From: Opitutaceae bacterium
GTDB lineage: Bacteria > Verrucomicrobiota > Verrucomicrobiia > Opitutales > Opitutaceae
Direction: 5' to 3'
DNA: 26,981 bases
Assembly: GCA_020847775.1 (NCBI GenBank)
Contig: JADLBI010000246.1
Location: forward strand, 1-26,981
The notes beneath the pieces are model-generated. The model saw nothing but the letters and a program-made list of their open reading frames with translations, had not been told where the DNA came from and made no database searches. Position 1 is the stretch's first letter. Each line of letters begins with the position of its first letter. Both the position numbers and the translations under genes were made by a program. Positions 1 through 8,264 of this stretch are shown one piece after another.

Positions 1-1053
1 ACTCCTTCGCCCAGCGCTCCCACTCCGCCCGCGCCAACCGAATCCGCCCCGGCCGAATCTGCCGACACTCCGCGTCTTCGCCTCAAGCCGCGCTTGAGTT
101 CCGAACCCGCCGCCGTGCCGGAAAAATCCGCTGAACCGGCCGCATCGCCGTCGCCACCCCCGCCTCCGGCCAAAGAATCGGGCGACGAGGAGGCCGCCAC
201 AAAATTTAAGCTCAAACCCAAGACCACGCCGCCTCCAGTCCCTGCGGTCGACGCCGCGCCGCAGCCTGTTCCCGCAACGGCCCCATCTGTGCCGCCGCCA
301 ACTCCGCCAACTCCGGCAACTCCGCCCGCCTCTGTCGCCGCCGCTCAGGAAAATCCTTTGCCGTCCGAAGTGGCGGCCCCGCCCGCCGGTCCACCGGCCG
401 GCAAATTCGCGCCGCTCAAAAAACGGCGTCCGCCCCGCAAGCCGTCGCTTGTGCTCTTGCTGATTATAGCTGTGGCCCTGCTGGGTGGCGGCTACGCGTT
501 TTGGGTATTCTATCTGAACGTGCCGGAGCCGGAGCCCGTGCTCGTTCGTCGCGCCGTTCCACCCAAACCCATTCCGGCGGCCACTGCGCCGGAAACCGCT
601 CCAGCCAACACTGTGCCAGCCGCCGAGCCGCAAACCGTCGCCGGCCAAGTGCTCGCGCGAGCCCAAGCGGCCGCTGCGACACAGAATAAGGAAATAAGCG
701 AGCTCACGGATGCGCTCGCACCGGTCCAGCCGGCTCCCGCCCCCTCGCAACCTGTGGAAGTGGGAGTAGCGGCGCTGTCTCAATCGCAGATTTCCCCGGA
801 CGTCACCGCTACGACCACCACGATGCTGTCCACCATCGAGGCCAGCCCGGCCTTTCAAACTTTCGTGGCCGAAATTCGCATCAACGGTGTGTTTCAAGGC
901 ACGCCCGCGCGCGCTTTGCTCAACGGCCGCACCTTTAACCAGGGCGAAATCGTGGATCCCGGTCTCGGCATCAGTTTTATCGGCATCGAATCGGCCAGCA
1001 AACATCTCGTGTTCCGCGACGCCTCTGGTGCGATCGTGAAACGGAAATACTGA
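1..1053 (+). CDS. Proline-rich membrane-anchored protein, 5' end outside the window
   Basis: The reading frame is open from the first base, so the gene starts upstream of the window. A TTG at 94 could serve as a start but has no visible support. Counting from that TTG, residues 1-115 are rich in Pro, Ala and charged residues. A basic patch (KKRRPPRK) then precedes one clear membrane helix at about 118-141. A second Pro/Ala-rich stretch follows, and a compact C-terminal domain (about 255-319) contains RINGVFQGTPARALLNGR and ends in KRKY. The layout, cytoplasmic tail, single helix and small beta-rich domain, resembles inner-membrane subunits of secretion or pilus machines of the GspC/GspB type, but I see no diagnostic motif. 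The tail repeats a basic module: PRLRLKP just before the TTG and TKFKLKPK near residue 36. No function is assigned. It ends 30 bp from the convergent GH78 gene. Confidence 0.75.
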   Translation, partial: TPSPSAPTPPAPTESAPAESADTPRLRLKPRLSSEPAAVPEKSAEPAASPSPPPPPAKESGDEEAATKFKLKPKTTPPPVPAVDAAPQPVPATAPSVPPPTPPTPATPPASVAAAQENPLPSEVAAPPAGPPAGKFAPLKKRRPPRKPSLVLLLIIAVALLGGGYAFWVFYLNVPEPEPVLVRRAVPPKPIPAATAPETAPANTVPAAEPQTVAGQVLARAQAAAATQNKEISELTDALAPVQPAPAPSQPVEVGVAALSQSQISPDVTATTTTMLSTIEASPAFQTFVAEIRINGVFQGTPARALLNGRTFNQGEIVDPGLGISFIGIESASKHLVFRDASGAIVKRKY

Positions 1054-1083
1054 TGGTTGCCTCATTGTGCGCGCCGACTGGGT

Positions 1084-3417
1084 TCAGCCCGGCAGCGTCC
1101 AGCGTTTGGAACCGGTGACCCGCGCGGGCTTCAACCCCGGCAGCCGCACCTCGGCCGTGACGCCTTTGGGCAGATCGAGTTCGATTTCGATCGCGCTATT
1201 GATCCGGTGCCACGCGCTGCGGATCAATCCCTGCGGCGTGGGGAAGATCGCGCCGCCGTGTTCGCCATCAAAGATCGGCGCAAAGCTCACGTGTTTCCAC
1301 GCTGGTGCGGTTTGCCGCACGCCGCCGATGATCTGCATGAGGTGAAACAGCGGGTGCGCCGACCAGGCGTGCGAACGACTGCTCATGAAGGCGGCATGCT
1401 CCGCGCCAAAAGTCTCGAAGGTCGAACCGTAGGCGATCATCGGCGCCCAGCGCGGGCGGATGTGCGCGAGCACGGCGGAGCCGTGGCCGCGCTCCGCGAG
1501 CAACGTGTAAACATAAGTGATCCAATACGCGCTCGGGTGTGACTGATGGCCGGATTGGTCGCGCAGGTAATCGGTGAGGAACCGCTCCATCACTTTGTCC
1601 GACTTCGGCGCGAGCCCGGCGATGAGTGCGAGCGCCTGCGCATGCGGCGAGGTGCCTTTGACGATGCGCCCCTGCCAGTCGATACCGTCGCGCATGAGGC
1701 CGCGGCGATCCACGAGCTTGGTTAATGCCGTGCGTAGGCGCGCCGCCCAGCGCAGACACCGCGCCGCAGCCTTGAAGTCACGCGTCAGGCGATACAGGGC
1801 TGCGGTTTTCTCGATGGCGATTAGCAACCAGAGGTTGTAAACACTCGGCGCGCCTTCCTTGAAGAGCGTGGTCCAGTCGAGAAAGAGCCAATAACGGTCG
1901 TCGTATTCGACGAGCCCATGCCGGCCGGTGTGCTGCTCGAAATACGCGAAGGCGTTTTCAATCGTGGCGCGTTGGCTGCGAAACAGTGCGAGATCGCCGG
2001 TCTGCCAATAGTAATCCCACAGCGTGATGATCCAAATCAGCGTGAAATCGGGCAGCACGCAGTTGTGCGCCATGGTGGGCGCGTGGCCGTAGGTCACGCC
2101 GTCGGTGGTGGTCTGCGCGCCGATCTGGCGGATGCCGCGAGCGAAGAGCCGCGCGTCGCCACTGAGATGAAACGTGTTCCACGCCTGCACGCGCGCGTCG
2201 CCCCACCATTGCGCCTGCTCGCGCCACGGCGTGTCCACATAGGCATCGAGCATACAGTTTTGCTGCGACCACGCGCAGGTCTCCCAGATTTGCTCCAATA
2301 GTTTTTCCGAGCTGGTGAACCCACCAGCGCGCTCGACCGGATAGCCGGTGCGGTGCAGGCACAACGATAGGTGCAGTTCCGCGCGGTGGTCGCGCACCGT
2401 CATGACCGCGTAGCGAAAACCGAAGGGGTGGTAGAAACGGTGTTCCGTGCGCCCAGCCTTGCAGACCAGCCGGGTGCTAAAGGTCACGCGGCTGCCGTCG
2501 GGATAGCGCAGCATGGGCTTGAGGGTGTCGCATTCGACGCCTTCGACGTAAACGATATCGATGGTCTCTCCACCGCGCGCGTTCCCCACCGCGAGGGAAA
2601 AACTGCCGACCACCGGCCGGCCCACGTCGATCAGGTGGCTGCGAAAACGATTCTCGCCGGCGGCTGGTGAGGAAAACTCGGCGGCGTGCAGGCCGTCCGG
2701 CTGGTGCGTGTGGTCTTCGCTTTGGCGCAGCGTGTAGAGATTGCGCGCTTCGCGCCAACCAGGAGCGCAATCGCCGGTGTTGATTCCGATGATGCGGCCG
2801 GGCCGCTCAGCCACTTCGAACATCATGGGAATGTCGCGCGCTTCGAGGCTCGTCCATGGCAGGCGACCCTGCGGCCAGAGCACGGGCGTCAGCCAGTCGC
2901 GGTCATCACAATCTAGGTGTGTCCAGTCGGCCAGTCCGGCGCGCGCGTCGTAGTGTTCCTGCGAAAAAAGCTGGTGGCTGTTTTGGACGGTGTCGCGGCG
3001 GATGCCGGGCTGCGGCACACAGCGCCACATCGTGTCGGTGGCGAGGCGCAGGCGACCCCACTGTGCCCAGACGAGCAGCCCGGCGTAGCTTTCACTGCGG
3101 TATTGGAAATTGCTCAACCCGGGGTTGTGCGCGCGCACGGCGATGACGTTGCGGCCCGGCACGAGCCAGCGCGCGACATCCACTTCATCGTAAGGCCAGT
3201 GCGATTGGAATCCCCGCGCCGGCCCGCGGCAGACAAACGCGCCGTTGATATAGAGTTGGTAGCTTTGGTCTGCTGTGATGTGCAACGGGGCGCGTTGGGG
3301 CGAGCGCCCTAGTGTGAATACGCGGCGAAACAGCGCGTAGCTGTTGTGCAGATCCCAGCGGTGGTCCTCGGGCCAGATCCATTGGGCGGAACCGAAGGGG
3401 GAAGTTTTCGTTTTCAT
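1084..3417 (-). CDS. Alpha-L-rhamnosidase-like glycoside hydrolase, family GH78
   Basis: Predicted 777-residue enzyme that removes terminal alpha-L-rhamnose from glycosides or polysaccharide fragments. The N-terminal beta-sandwich region (from GSAQWIWPEDH) is followed by a six-hairpin catalytic domain. The segment DTPWREQAQWWGD places D395, E400 and D407 with the same spacing as the catalytic acidic residues D567, E572 and D579 of Bacillus GL1 RhaB. A later FETFG at E668 is a candidate for the second catalytic glutamate. A C-terminal beta domain closes the protein. The ATG at 3417 was chosen because it begins the family homology; the frame runs further upstream only into marC. No signal peptide is obvious, so the enzyme may be cytoplasmic. 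It is last in a probable operon patB-dusB-marC-GH78, 11 bp after marC. The family is well supported; the natural substrate is not known. Confidence 0.88.
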   Translation of the reverse strand: MKTKTSPFGSAQWIWPEDHRWDLHNSYALFRRVFTLGRSPQRAPLHITADQSYQLYINGAFVCRGPARGFQSHWPYDEVDVARWLVPGRNVIAVRAHNPGLSNFQYRSESYAGLLVWAQWGRLRLATDTMWRCVPQPGIRRDTVQNSHQLFSQEHYDARAGLADWTHLDCDDRDWLTPVLWPQGRLPWTSLEARDIPMMFEVAERPGRIIGINTGDCAPGWREARNLYTLRQSEDHTHQPDGLHAAEFSSPAAGENRFRSHLIDVGRPVVGSFSLAVGNARGGETIDIVYVEGVECDTLKPMLRYPDGSRVTFSTRLVCKAGRTEHRFYHPFGFRYAVMTVRDHRAELHLSLCLHRTGYPVERAGGFTSSEKLLEQIWETCAWSQQNCMLDAYVDTPWREQAQWWGDARVQAWNTFHLSGDARLFARGIRQIGAQTTTDGVTYGHAPTMAHNCVLPDFTLIWIITLWDYYWQTGDLALFRSQRATIENAFAYFEQHTGRHGLVEYDDRYWLFLDWTTLFKEGAPSVYNLWLLIAIEKTAALYRLTRDFKAAARCLRWAARLRTALTKLVDRRGLMRDGIDWQGRIVKGTSPHAQALALIAGLAPKSDKVMERFLTDYLRDQSGHQSHPSAYWITYVYTLLAERGHGSAVLAHIRPRWAPMIAYGSTFETFGAEHAAFMSSRSHAWSAHPLFHLMQIIGGVRQTAPAWKHVSFAPIFDGEHGGAIFPTPQGLIRSAWHRINSAIEIELDLPKGVTAEVRLPGLKPARVTGSKRWTLPG

Positions 3418-3428
3418 GGGAAAATGGG

Positions 3429-4097
3429 TCAGCTGGCGACGGCGTCGCGAATGCGGTGCAGCACCGCCGGATCGGTGGCGATGCCGAGGACGCCATTGAC
3501 GACAAACTGGATGCCGATGCACAGGAGGATGAACCCCATGATCTTCGTCAGCGCGTTCATGCCGTTCCGGCCGATGACCAGCACGATTTTCTCCGAGAGC
3601 CGCAAGGTCACGTAAATCATCAACGCCACCACCAGAATACCGATGATGATGGCGAGGTAGTCGGTGGGACCACTGGCTAGCGAGGTGAAGCCGAGGGTCA
3701 CCGCGATGGCGCCCGGCCCCGCGAGCAAGGGCATGGCCAGCGGCGAGAACGCGATATCGCGTTTGGTTTTTGCCGCGGCGTGTTCTTCCGCCGGATCGGT
3801 CGGCGCGGCAAAGAGCATGCTCGAGCCGATGCTTGCCACGAGCAGCCCGCCCGCGATGCGCAGTCCCGGCATCGAAAGACCGAAAAAGCTCATGATAAAT
3901 GAACCGCCTACGAGAAACCCGACCAGAATGGCGACCATGTAAACGCACGCCATGAAGAGCTGTTGGTTGCGGCGTGCCGGTGTGTCGCCCTCGGTGATCG
4001 CGAGGAAGGTGGGCGCGGCCGCCAGCGGATTGATCAACGGCACTAAACCGACGATCGTGCCCAAAATCAGTTCCCAAAAATGGTCGATGGAGTTCAT
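3429..4097 (-). CDS. MarC family integral membrane protein
   Basis: Predicted 222-residue inner-membrane protein of the MarC/UPF0056 family, with about six membrane segments. The family N-terminal signature is visible as VGLVPLINPLAAAPTFLAIT, and a second conserved block reads SPLAMPLLAGPGAIAV. The length matches the family, usually about 200-220 residues. The start is the ATG at 4097 (MNSIDHFWEL); the frame extends upstream into dusB but without family similarity. The family was once linked to multiple antibiotic resistance, but that link was not upheld and the transport function remains unknown. It lies 17 bp after dusB and 11 bp before the GH78 gene, so it is probably co-transcribed with both. 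Confidence 0.88.
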   Translation of the reverse strand: MNSIDHFWELILGTIVGLVPLINPLAAAPTFLAITEGDTPARRNQQLFMACVYMVAILVGFLVGGSFIMSFFGLSMPGLRIAGGLLVASIGSSMLFAAPTDPAEEHAAAKTKRDIAFSPLAMPLLAGPGAIAVTLGFTSLASGPTDYLAIIIGILVVALMIYVTLRLSEKIVLVIGRNGMNALTKIMGFILLCIGIQFVVNGVLGIATDPAVLHRIRDAVAS

Positions 4098-4114
4098 GCG
4101 GGGCGGGTAAAGGA

Positions 4115-5227
4115 TTACCAGACTTCCACCGGGCCCTTGGGCACCGGGATGGCGTGGCGTTCGTGCGGAGAAATTTCCTCTGCGTCGCGCATGAATGAGG
4201 CGGTCATGGGGCTGAGCGCGAAGCGCGGCAGGAGCTCGCCAGTGTCGTCGCAGAACTGCGCCCGCCAAGCGAGGTAGCGTTCGAGCGCGGCGGCGAAATC
4301 GGCGCGCGATTTGATGGTGATGATGTCCTGCTTAAACGGTTTGGCCGGGCCAAAACGTTTGGCATACCAAGGGGCGACTTTGCGGAAGAGCCGCGCGCCA
4401 TGCGCTTCGCCGTAAAATTCGAGATAGCGCTCAAAGTGTCGCTGCATCACGCGCACGCGTTCCGCGAAGAGCGGTTCAGGCAGCAATTCACCGGTGCGCA
4501 GGAGGTGCGCGGTGCGGCGAAAGATCCACGGATCATAAAACGCGCCGCGCCCGATGCTCACGCCGGCGCAACCGGTTTCGGCGAGCATATGTTGGGCGGC
4601 CTCGGGCGTGGTCACGTCGCCGTTGCCGATGACGGGGATGGACTGCACCGCGTTGACCACCGCACGAATGCCGGTGAGGTTGACCCGGCCACTGAAGCCT
4701 TGCGCGCGCGTGCGGCCATGCACGAAGACGGCGGCGACCCCGGCGTCTTCCAGCACTCGCGCGAGGTCGGGCGCGGTGAGGTTATCATCGTCCCAGCCTA
4801 GCCGCATCTTGGCGGTGATGGGAATCTTCACGGCGGCGACCATGCCGCGCACGAGCGCGGCGGTTTTTTCGAGCTCGGTCATCATGGCGGAGCCGCCGCC
4901 GATGCGGACGACCTTCTTAACCGGACAGCCCATATTGATGTCCACGGCTTGCGCGCCGAGCGTCTCGCACAGGGCGGCGGCGTCGCGCATTTCTTCGGGC
5001 ACGCTGCCGAACAGTTGAATGGAGAAGGGTTGGTCCTCCGGCGCGGCGGCGACAAGTTGCAGGGCGGTGCGGTTGCGCTCGAGCAAGGAGCGGGCGTTGA
5101 CGAGATCGGTGGTGGTCCAGCCGAGCCCGCCGAGTTCGCGCAGGGTCAGGCGGAAGGGCAGGTTGGTGTAGCCCGCCAAGGGCGAGAGAAACAAATTACT
5201 CGTGAGCTCGTAGGGTCCGATGCGCAT
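4115..5227 (-). CDS. dusB: tRNA-dihydrouridine synthase, DusB type
   Basis: FMN-dependent enzyme that reduces specific uridines of tRNA to dihydrouridine in the cytoplasm; predicted 370 residues. The N-terminal TIM barrel begins with LFLSPLAGYTNLPFR. The catalytic cysteine is C101 in the signature DINMGCPVKKV, whose KKV ending is typical of DusB. Phosphate- and flavin-binding residues are visible as K140 (ITAKMRLGW), H170 (VFVHGRTR), GNGDV at 201-205 and IGRG at 225-228. The C-terminal helical domain is somewhat longer than in E. coli DusB (321 residues). The ATG at 5227 gives the family N-terminus directly. It is 24 bp downstream of the patB-like gene and 17 bp upstream of marC. Membership in the Dus family is secure; the DusB subtype rests on the active-site motif. 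Confidence 0.92.
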   Translation of the reverse strand: MRIGPYELTSNLFLSPLAGYTNLPFRLTLRELGGLGWTTTDLVNARSLLERNRTALQLVAAAPEDQPFSIQLFGSVPEEMRDAAALCETLGAQAVDINMGCPVKKVVRIGGGSAMMTELEKTAALVRGMVAAVKIPITAKMRLGWDDDNLTAPDLARVLEDAGVAAVFVHGRTRAQGFSGRVNLTGIRAVVNAVQSIPVIGNGDVTTPEAAQHMLAETGCAGVSIGRGAFYDPWIFRRTAHLLRTGELLPEPLFAERVRVMQRHFERYLEFYGEAHGARLFRKVAPWYAKRFGPAKPFKQDIITIKSRADFAAALERYLAWRAQFCDDTGELLPRFALSPMTASFMRDAEEISPHERHAIPVPKGPVEVW

Positions 5228-5251
5228 GTCATCCGCGGTGACTCACTTGTG

Positions 5252-6403
5252 CTAGCGGGCGGCGAGCGCGTTTTTCATGCGCCGCAGGGCCAATTCGAGC
5301 GTGGCGCGCGGGCAGCCAAAATTGAGCCGCACGTAGTAGCCTTTGGGCGCGCCGAAAAACGCGCCGTCGCTCAGACCCACGCCGTGGGCTTCGAAATGCG
5401 CGATCGGATCGGGCAGGTTGAGCGCGCGAACGTTGAGCCAGGCGAGATAGGTGGCCTCAATGGGTGCGTCGAGGCTGACGCCGGGAAGTTCGTTTTCGAC
5501 GAATTTAACCAAGTGGTCGCGATTACCGCGAAGGGTGGCGAGCAGCGCCTGCCGCCAATCCTCGCTGTCACGGTAGGCGGCTTCGCAGGCGGCGAAGCCC
5601 AGCGTGGTGACTTCGGCGACGATGCCGGCGGTGGCGCGGACAAATCGCGCCCGCAATCCCGCGTCGGGGATGACGGCAAACGAGGTGCCGAGACCGGGAA
5701 CGTTGTAGGTCTTGCTCGGCGCCATGAGCGTGATGCTGCGTTTGGCGATGTCCGCCCCCAGCCGCGCGGTCGGGATATGCGGCAGATTGTCGAGGATGAG
5801 GTCGCAGTGGATTTCGTCGCTGCACAGCAGGAGATCATGCCTCACGCAGAATTCGCCGAGGCGCATGAGTTCATCGCGCCGCCAGACGCGGGCGATGGGG
5901 TTGTGCGGGCTGCACAGGAGAAACAATTTAGTGCGCGGGGTGACGGCGGCCTCGAGCGCGACCCAATCAATTTCCCAGCGACCATCCCGCAGGATCAAGG
6001 GCACCGACACCGAAACGCGCGCGCTATTCTTCGGGGCGCTCATGAATGGCGGGTAGATGGGCGAGAAGGTTAACACCTCGTCACCCGGCTCGGCGAAGGC
6101 CTGCGCGGTGACATTGAGTCCACAGACGAGCCCGGGCAGCCACACAATCCATGCCGGCTCGATGGCCCAATCGTAGCGAAGTCGCAGGGCATTGACCACG
6201 GCGTCAACCGTGGCTTTGACCGGCCGCGCATAGCCGAACACGCCGTGCTCCACCCGCGCGTGCAGCGCAGCGAGAATCGCGGGCGAGGACTTGAAATCCA
6301 TGTCGGCGACCCACCTCGGCAGGATGTCGCGGCCGACGTATTTCTGCCACTTTTGGGAATCGGTTCCGCGCCGTTCGAGCGGGGTTTCAAAATCAAAGTT
6401 CAT
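5252..6403 (-). CDS. patB: PatB/MalY-type PLP-dependent aminotransferase or C-S lyase
   Basis: Predicted 383-residue fold-type I pyridoxal-phosphate enzyme of the MalY/PatB group, which usually cleaves cystathionine or other C-S beta bonds in the cytoplasm. The group's N-terminal block WVADMDFKSSPAI is present at 31-43. The PLP lysine is K231 in APSKTYNVPGLG. Other cofactor contacts are N168 in SPHNP and D196 in SDEIH. The C-terminal YYVRLNFGCPRATLELALRRM is typical of the group. The ATG at 6403 (MNFDFETPLERRGTDS) matches the family start, while an upstream in-frame start at 6451 adds residues without similarity. It is the first gene of a minus-strand run and is divergent from the GH88 gene across 216 bp. 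The family is secure; the reaction (cystathionine beta-lyase or another aminotransferase) is not settled by sequence. Confidence 0.85.
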   Translation of the reverse strand: MNFDFETPLERRGTDSQKWQKYVGRDILPRWVADMDFKSSPAILAALHARVEHGVFGYARPVKATVDAVVNALRLRYDWAIEPAWIVWLPGLVCGLNVTAQAFAEPGDEVLTFSPIYPPFMSAPKNSARVSVSVPLILRDGRWEIDWVALEAAVTPRTKLFLLCSPHNPIARVWRRDELMRLGEFCVRHDLLLCSDEIHCDLILDNLPHIPTARLGADIAKRSITLMAPSKTYNVPGLGTSFAVIPDAGLRARFVRATAGIVAEVTTLGFAACEAAYRDSEDWRQALLATLRGNRDHLVKFVENELPGVSLDAPIEATYLAWLNVRALNLPDPIAHFEAHGVGLSDGAFFGAPKGYYVRLNFGCPRATLELALRRMKNALAAR

Positions 6404-6531
6404 GGTGATAGAAACATTATCAAACACGCTGGGCTCCAATCGGCACGGCAATTATTCGCACTGGAGTCTGCCGGGAGTCCCCGCCGTTCGCGAGAGCTCC
6501 AATAATGCTGGCATGCCCAGCCGTGATTTTC

Positions 6532-6545
6532 TGTGAGCGTTACCA
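6532..6545 (+). promoter_or_regulatory. Possible LacI-family-like operator upstream of the GH88 gene
   Basis: The 14-mer TGTGAGCGTTACCA matches an idealised LacI/GalR-type operator (TGTAAACGTTTACA) at 10 of 14 positions, including the central CG. It lies 75 bp upstream of the GH88 start, in the divergent gap with the patB-like gene. LacI-type regulators commonly control sugar-degradation genes, so the position makes sense. No LacI regulator is encoded in the window, and a single weak match is poor evidence. Confidence 0.2.
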
Positions 6546-6619
6546 ATGTCTCGGACGTTCTGGTGTTTTCGCCCTTGTTTCGGGCGGACGAGCGCCGCAC
6601 AGTGTCAGGCTCATATTTT

Positions 6620-8032
6620 ATGAAGATCAACGCTTCACTCACGCCGCAGAAACTCCAAAAGAAGGTGGACCGGGTTTTCGCCCTCGCCGCCCAAAAAATC
6701 CACTCCATCAACCGGTCGTGGGACTCCGCCAAGGGCACGCCCGTCTTCACGGTGCGGGGCAAATACACCTCGCGCGGCTGGACCGAATGGACGCAGGGCT
6801 TCCAGTTCGGCATGGCGTTCCTGCAATTCGACGCGACCGGCGAGGAGGAGTTTCTCGCCCTCGGACGCGAGAAGACGCTCAAGCACATGGCGTCGCACGT
6901 CTCGCACGTCGGCGTGCACGACCACGGCTTCAACAACGTCTCCACCTACGGCAACCTGCGACGCCTCATGCTCGAGGGCGCGATTCCCTTCAACCAGGAC
7001 GAGCTCAACTACACCGAGCTCGCGCTCAAAGTTTCCGGCGCCGTGCAGGCCGCGCGTTACGCGCCGACCAACCAGACCGCGCCGTGGTCGCCGGTGAAAA
7101 AATCCACCGGCCTCGTGCCCGGCGGCTACCTCTATTCGTTCAACGGCCCGCAATCCCTCTTCGCCGACACGATCCGCTCACTGCGCGTGCTCGTCATGGC
7201 GCACTCGCTCGGCCACGCGCTGATGAGTGAGGGCGACAAGAAGATCAACCTCCTCCATCGCGCCGTCGAACACGCCGCCACCACCGCGCGCTACAACGTG
7301 TTCTACGGCCAGGGTCGCGACAGCTACGACATCCGCGGTCGCGTCGCCCACGAATCCATCTTCAACCGCAACGACGGCCAGTTCCGCTGCTCCAGCACGC
7401 AGCAGGGCTACTCGGCGTTCACCACGTGGACGCGCGGCGCCGCCTGGATCATCTGCGGTTACCCCGAGCAGCTCGAATACCTCGAAACGATCGACGACGC
7501 CGAACTGAAGGCCGTGGGCGGGCGCAAGGCCGTCACCGATCTCTACCTCGAAACCGCCAAGGCCACGAGCGACTACTACATCGACGGCTACTCCGCGCTC
7601 GACGGCGTGCCTTACTGGGACAGCTGCGCGCTCAACACGCACCAGCTCGGCGACTTTACCAAGCGCAAGGCCGATCCTTACAACGCGCACGAACCGGTGG
7701 ACAGCTCCGCCGCCGCCATCGCCGCGCAGGGCCTCATCCGTCTCGGCCAATACCTCGCCACCAAGGGCGATTCGGCCGGCGCGAAGAAATATCTGCAGGC
7801 CGGCCTCACCGTCGCCGATACGATTTTCGCCGAACCCTACCTCTCGACCGACCCGAAGCACCAGGGTCTCCTCCTGCACAGCGTCTATCACCGCCCGAAC
7901 GGCTGGGACTACGTGCCGAAGGGCCAGAAGGTTCCCTGCGGCGAATCCTCGATGTGGGGCGATTACCACACGATGGAACTCGCGCTCCTCATCCAGCGCC
8001 TCGCCACGAAGGAATACTACACGTTCTTCTGA
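6620..8032 (+). CDS. Glycoside hydrolase family 88-like unsaturated glucuronyl hydrolase
   Basis: Predicted 470-residue alpha/alpha-barrel enzyme related to GH88. These enzymes hydrate and release the unsaturated uronic acid left at the non-reducing end by polysaccharide lyases. Visible landmarks are HDHGF (H100-D101), FADTIRSLRVL (D183), TWTRGAAWIICG (from W270), PYWDSCALNTH, PVDSSAAAIAAQGLIRLG and the C-terminal GESSMWGDYHTMELAL. D101 and D183 sit where the two essential aspartates (D88 and D149) lie in Bacillus GL1 UGL. I chose ATG 6620 because similarity begins there; a GTG at 6533 would add 29 unsupported residues. No clear signal peptide is seen, consistent with intracellular oligosaccharide breakdown. 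The related family GH105 is the main alternative. The GH78 gene lies about 3.2 kb away on the opposite strand. Confidence 0.82.
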   Translation: MKINASLTPQKLQKKVDRVFALAAQKIHSINRSWDSAKGTPVFTVRGKYTSRGWTEWTQGFQFGMAFLQFDATGEEEFLALGREKTLKHMASHVSHVGVHDHGFNNVSTYGNLRRLMLEGAIPFNQDELNYTELALKVSGAVQAARYAPTNQTAPWSPVKKSTGLVPGGYLYSFNGPQSLFADTIRSLRVLVMAHSLGHALMSEGDKKINLLHRAVEHAATTARYNVFYGQGRDSYDIRGRVAHESIFNRNDGQFRCSSTQQGYSAFTTWTRGAAWIICGYPEQLEYLETIDDAELKAVGGRKAVTDLYLETAKATSDYYIDGYSALDGVPYWDSCALNTHQLGDFTKRKADPYNAHEPVDSSAAAIAAQGLIRLGQYLATKGDSAGAKKYLQAGLTVADTIFAEPYLSTDPKHQGLLLHSVYHRPNGWDYVPKGQKVPCGESSMWGDYHTMELALLIQRLATKEYYTFF

Positions 8033-8057
8033 ACGGACAGGCCGAAACGGATCGAGG

Positions 8058-8132
8058 GTAGGGGCCGTTGCCCTCAACGGCCCTGAAAGTCGGTGCCACA
8101 ACACAGGGCGGTTGAGGACAACCACCCCTGCC
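8058..8132. repeat. Double-hairpin intergenic repeat (copy 1)
   Basis: There are two adjacent hairpins. The first has a perfect 9-bp stem, GGGCCGTTG at 8062-8070 and CAACGGCCC at 8075-8083, with a CCCT loop. The second has the stem GGGCGGTTG at 8106-8114 and CAACCACCC at 8119-8127, with one mismatch and an AGGA loop. The unit opens with GTAGGGG and closes with CCCCTGCC, so its outer edges are roughly complementary. It lies in the 232-bp gap between the GH88 and PHP genes. Similar units with different stem sequences occur at 20431-20503 and 22080-22148. Confidence 0.7.
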
Positions 8133-8165
8133 GTCTCCACGTAGCGGCGAGCGCCAAGCGAGCCG

Positions 8166-8187
8166 ATTCTTCGCGTCTTTGCGTTTC
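8166..8187. repeat. Fragment resembling a TTCTTCGCGTCTTTGCG intergenic repeat
   Basis: The string TTCTTCGCGTCTTTGCG resembles a degenerate intergenic repeat that I recall from Verrucomicrobiota and related genomes. Only one copy is seen in this window, so repeat status rests on recall rather than on this sequence. It sits about 80 bp upstream of the PHP gene. No second arm was found nearby. Confidence 0.25.
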
Positions 8188-8264
8188 CTGCGCCCGGATC
8201 GCGAATTGACCGATTTGGCCCACGCGCGGGTTGCTTCCATGGCGGGGGTGTTTAATCTGGAAAA

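Noticed and set aside
3418..4077. N-terminal extension of the GH78 frame across marC
   Set aside because: The upstream frame is Arg/His-rich shadow translation of marC; rhamnosidase similarity starts at the ATG at 3417.
4949..6073. Long open frame on the plus strand, antisense to dusB and the patB-like gene
   Set aside because: It overlaps two well-supported genes in antisense, its translation is low-complexity Gly/Ala/Arg-rich with no domain, and such frames are common in GC-rich genes. The same reasoning removes the antisense frames at 7178-8140, 7989-8987, 12253-13425, 17366-18607, 20365-21966 and 23026-24282.
6533..6619. GTG start for the GH88 gene
   Set aside because: It adds 29 residues without similarity; ATG 6620 fits the family start better, though no strong ribosome binding site separates the two.
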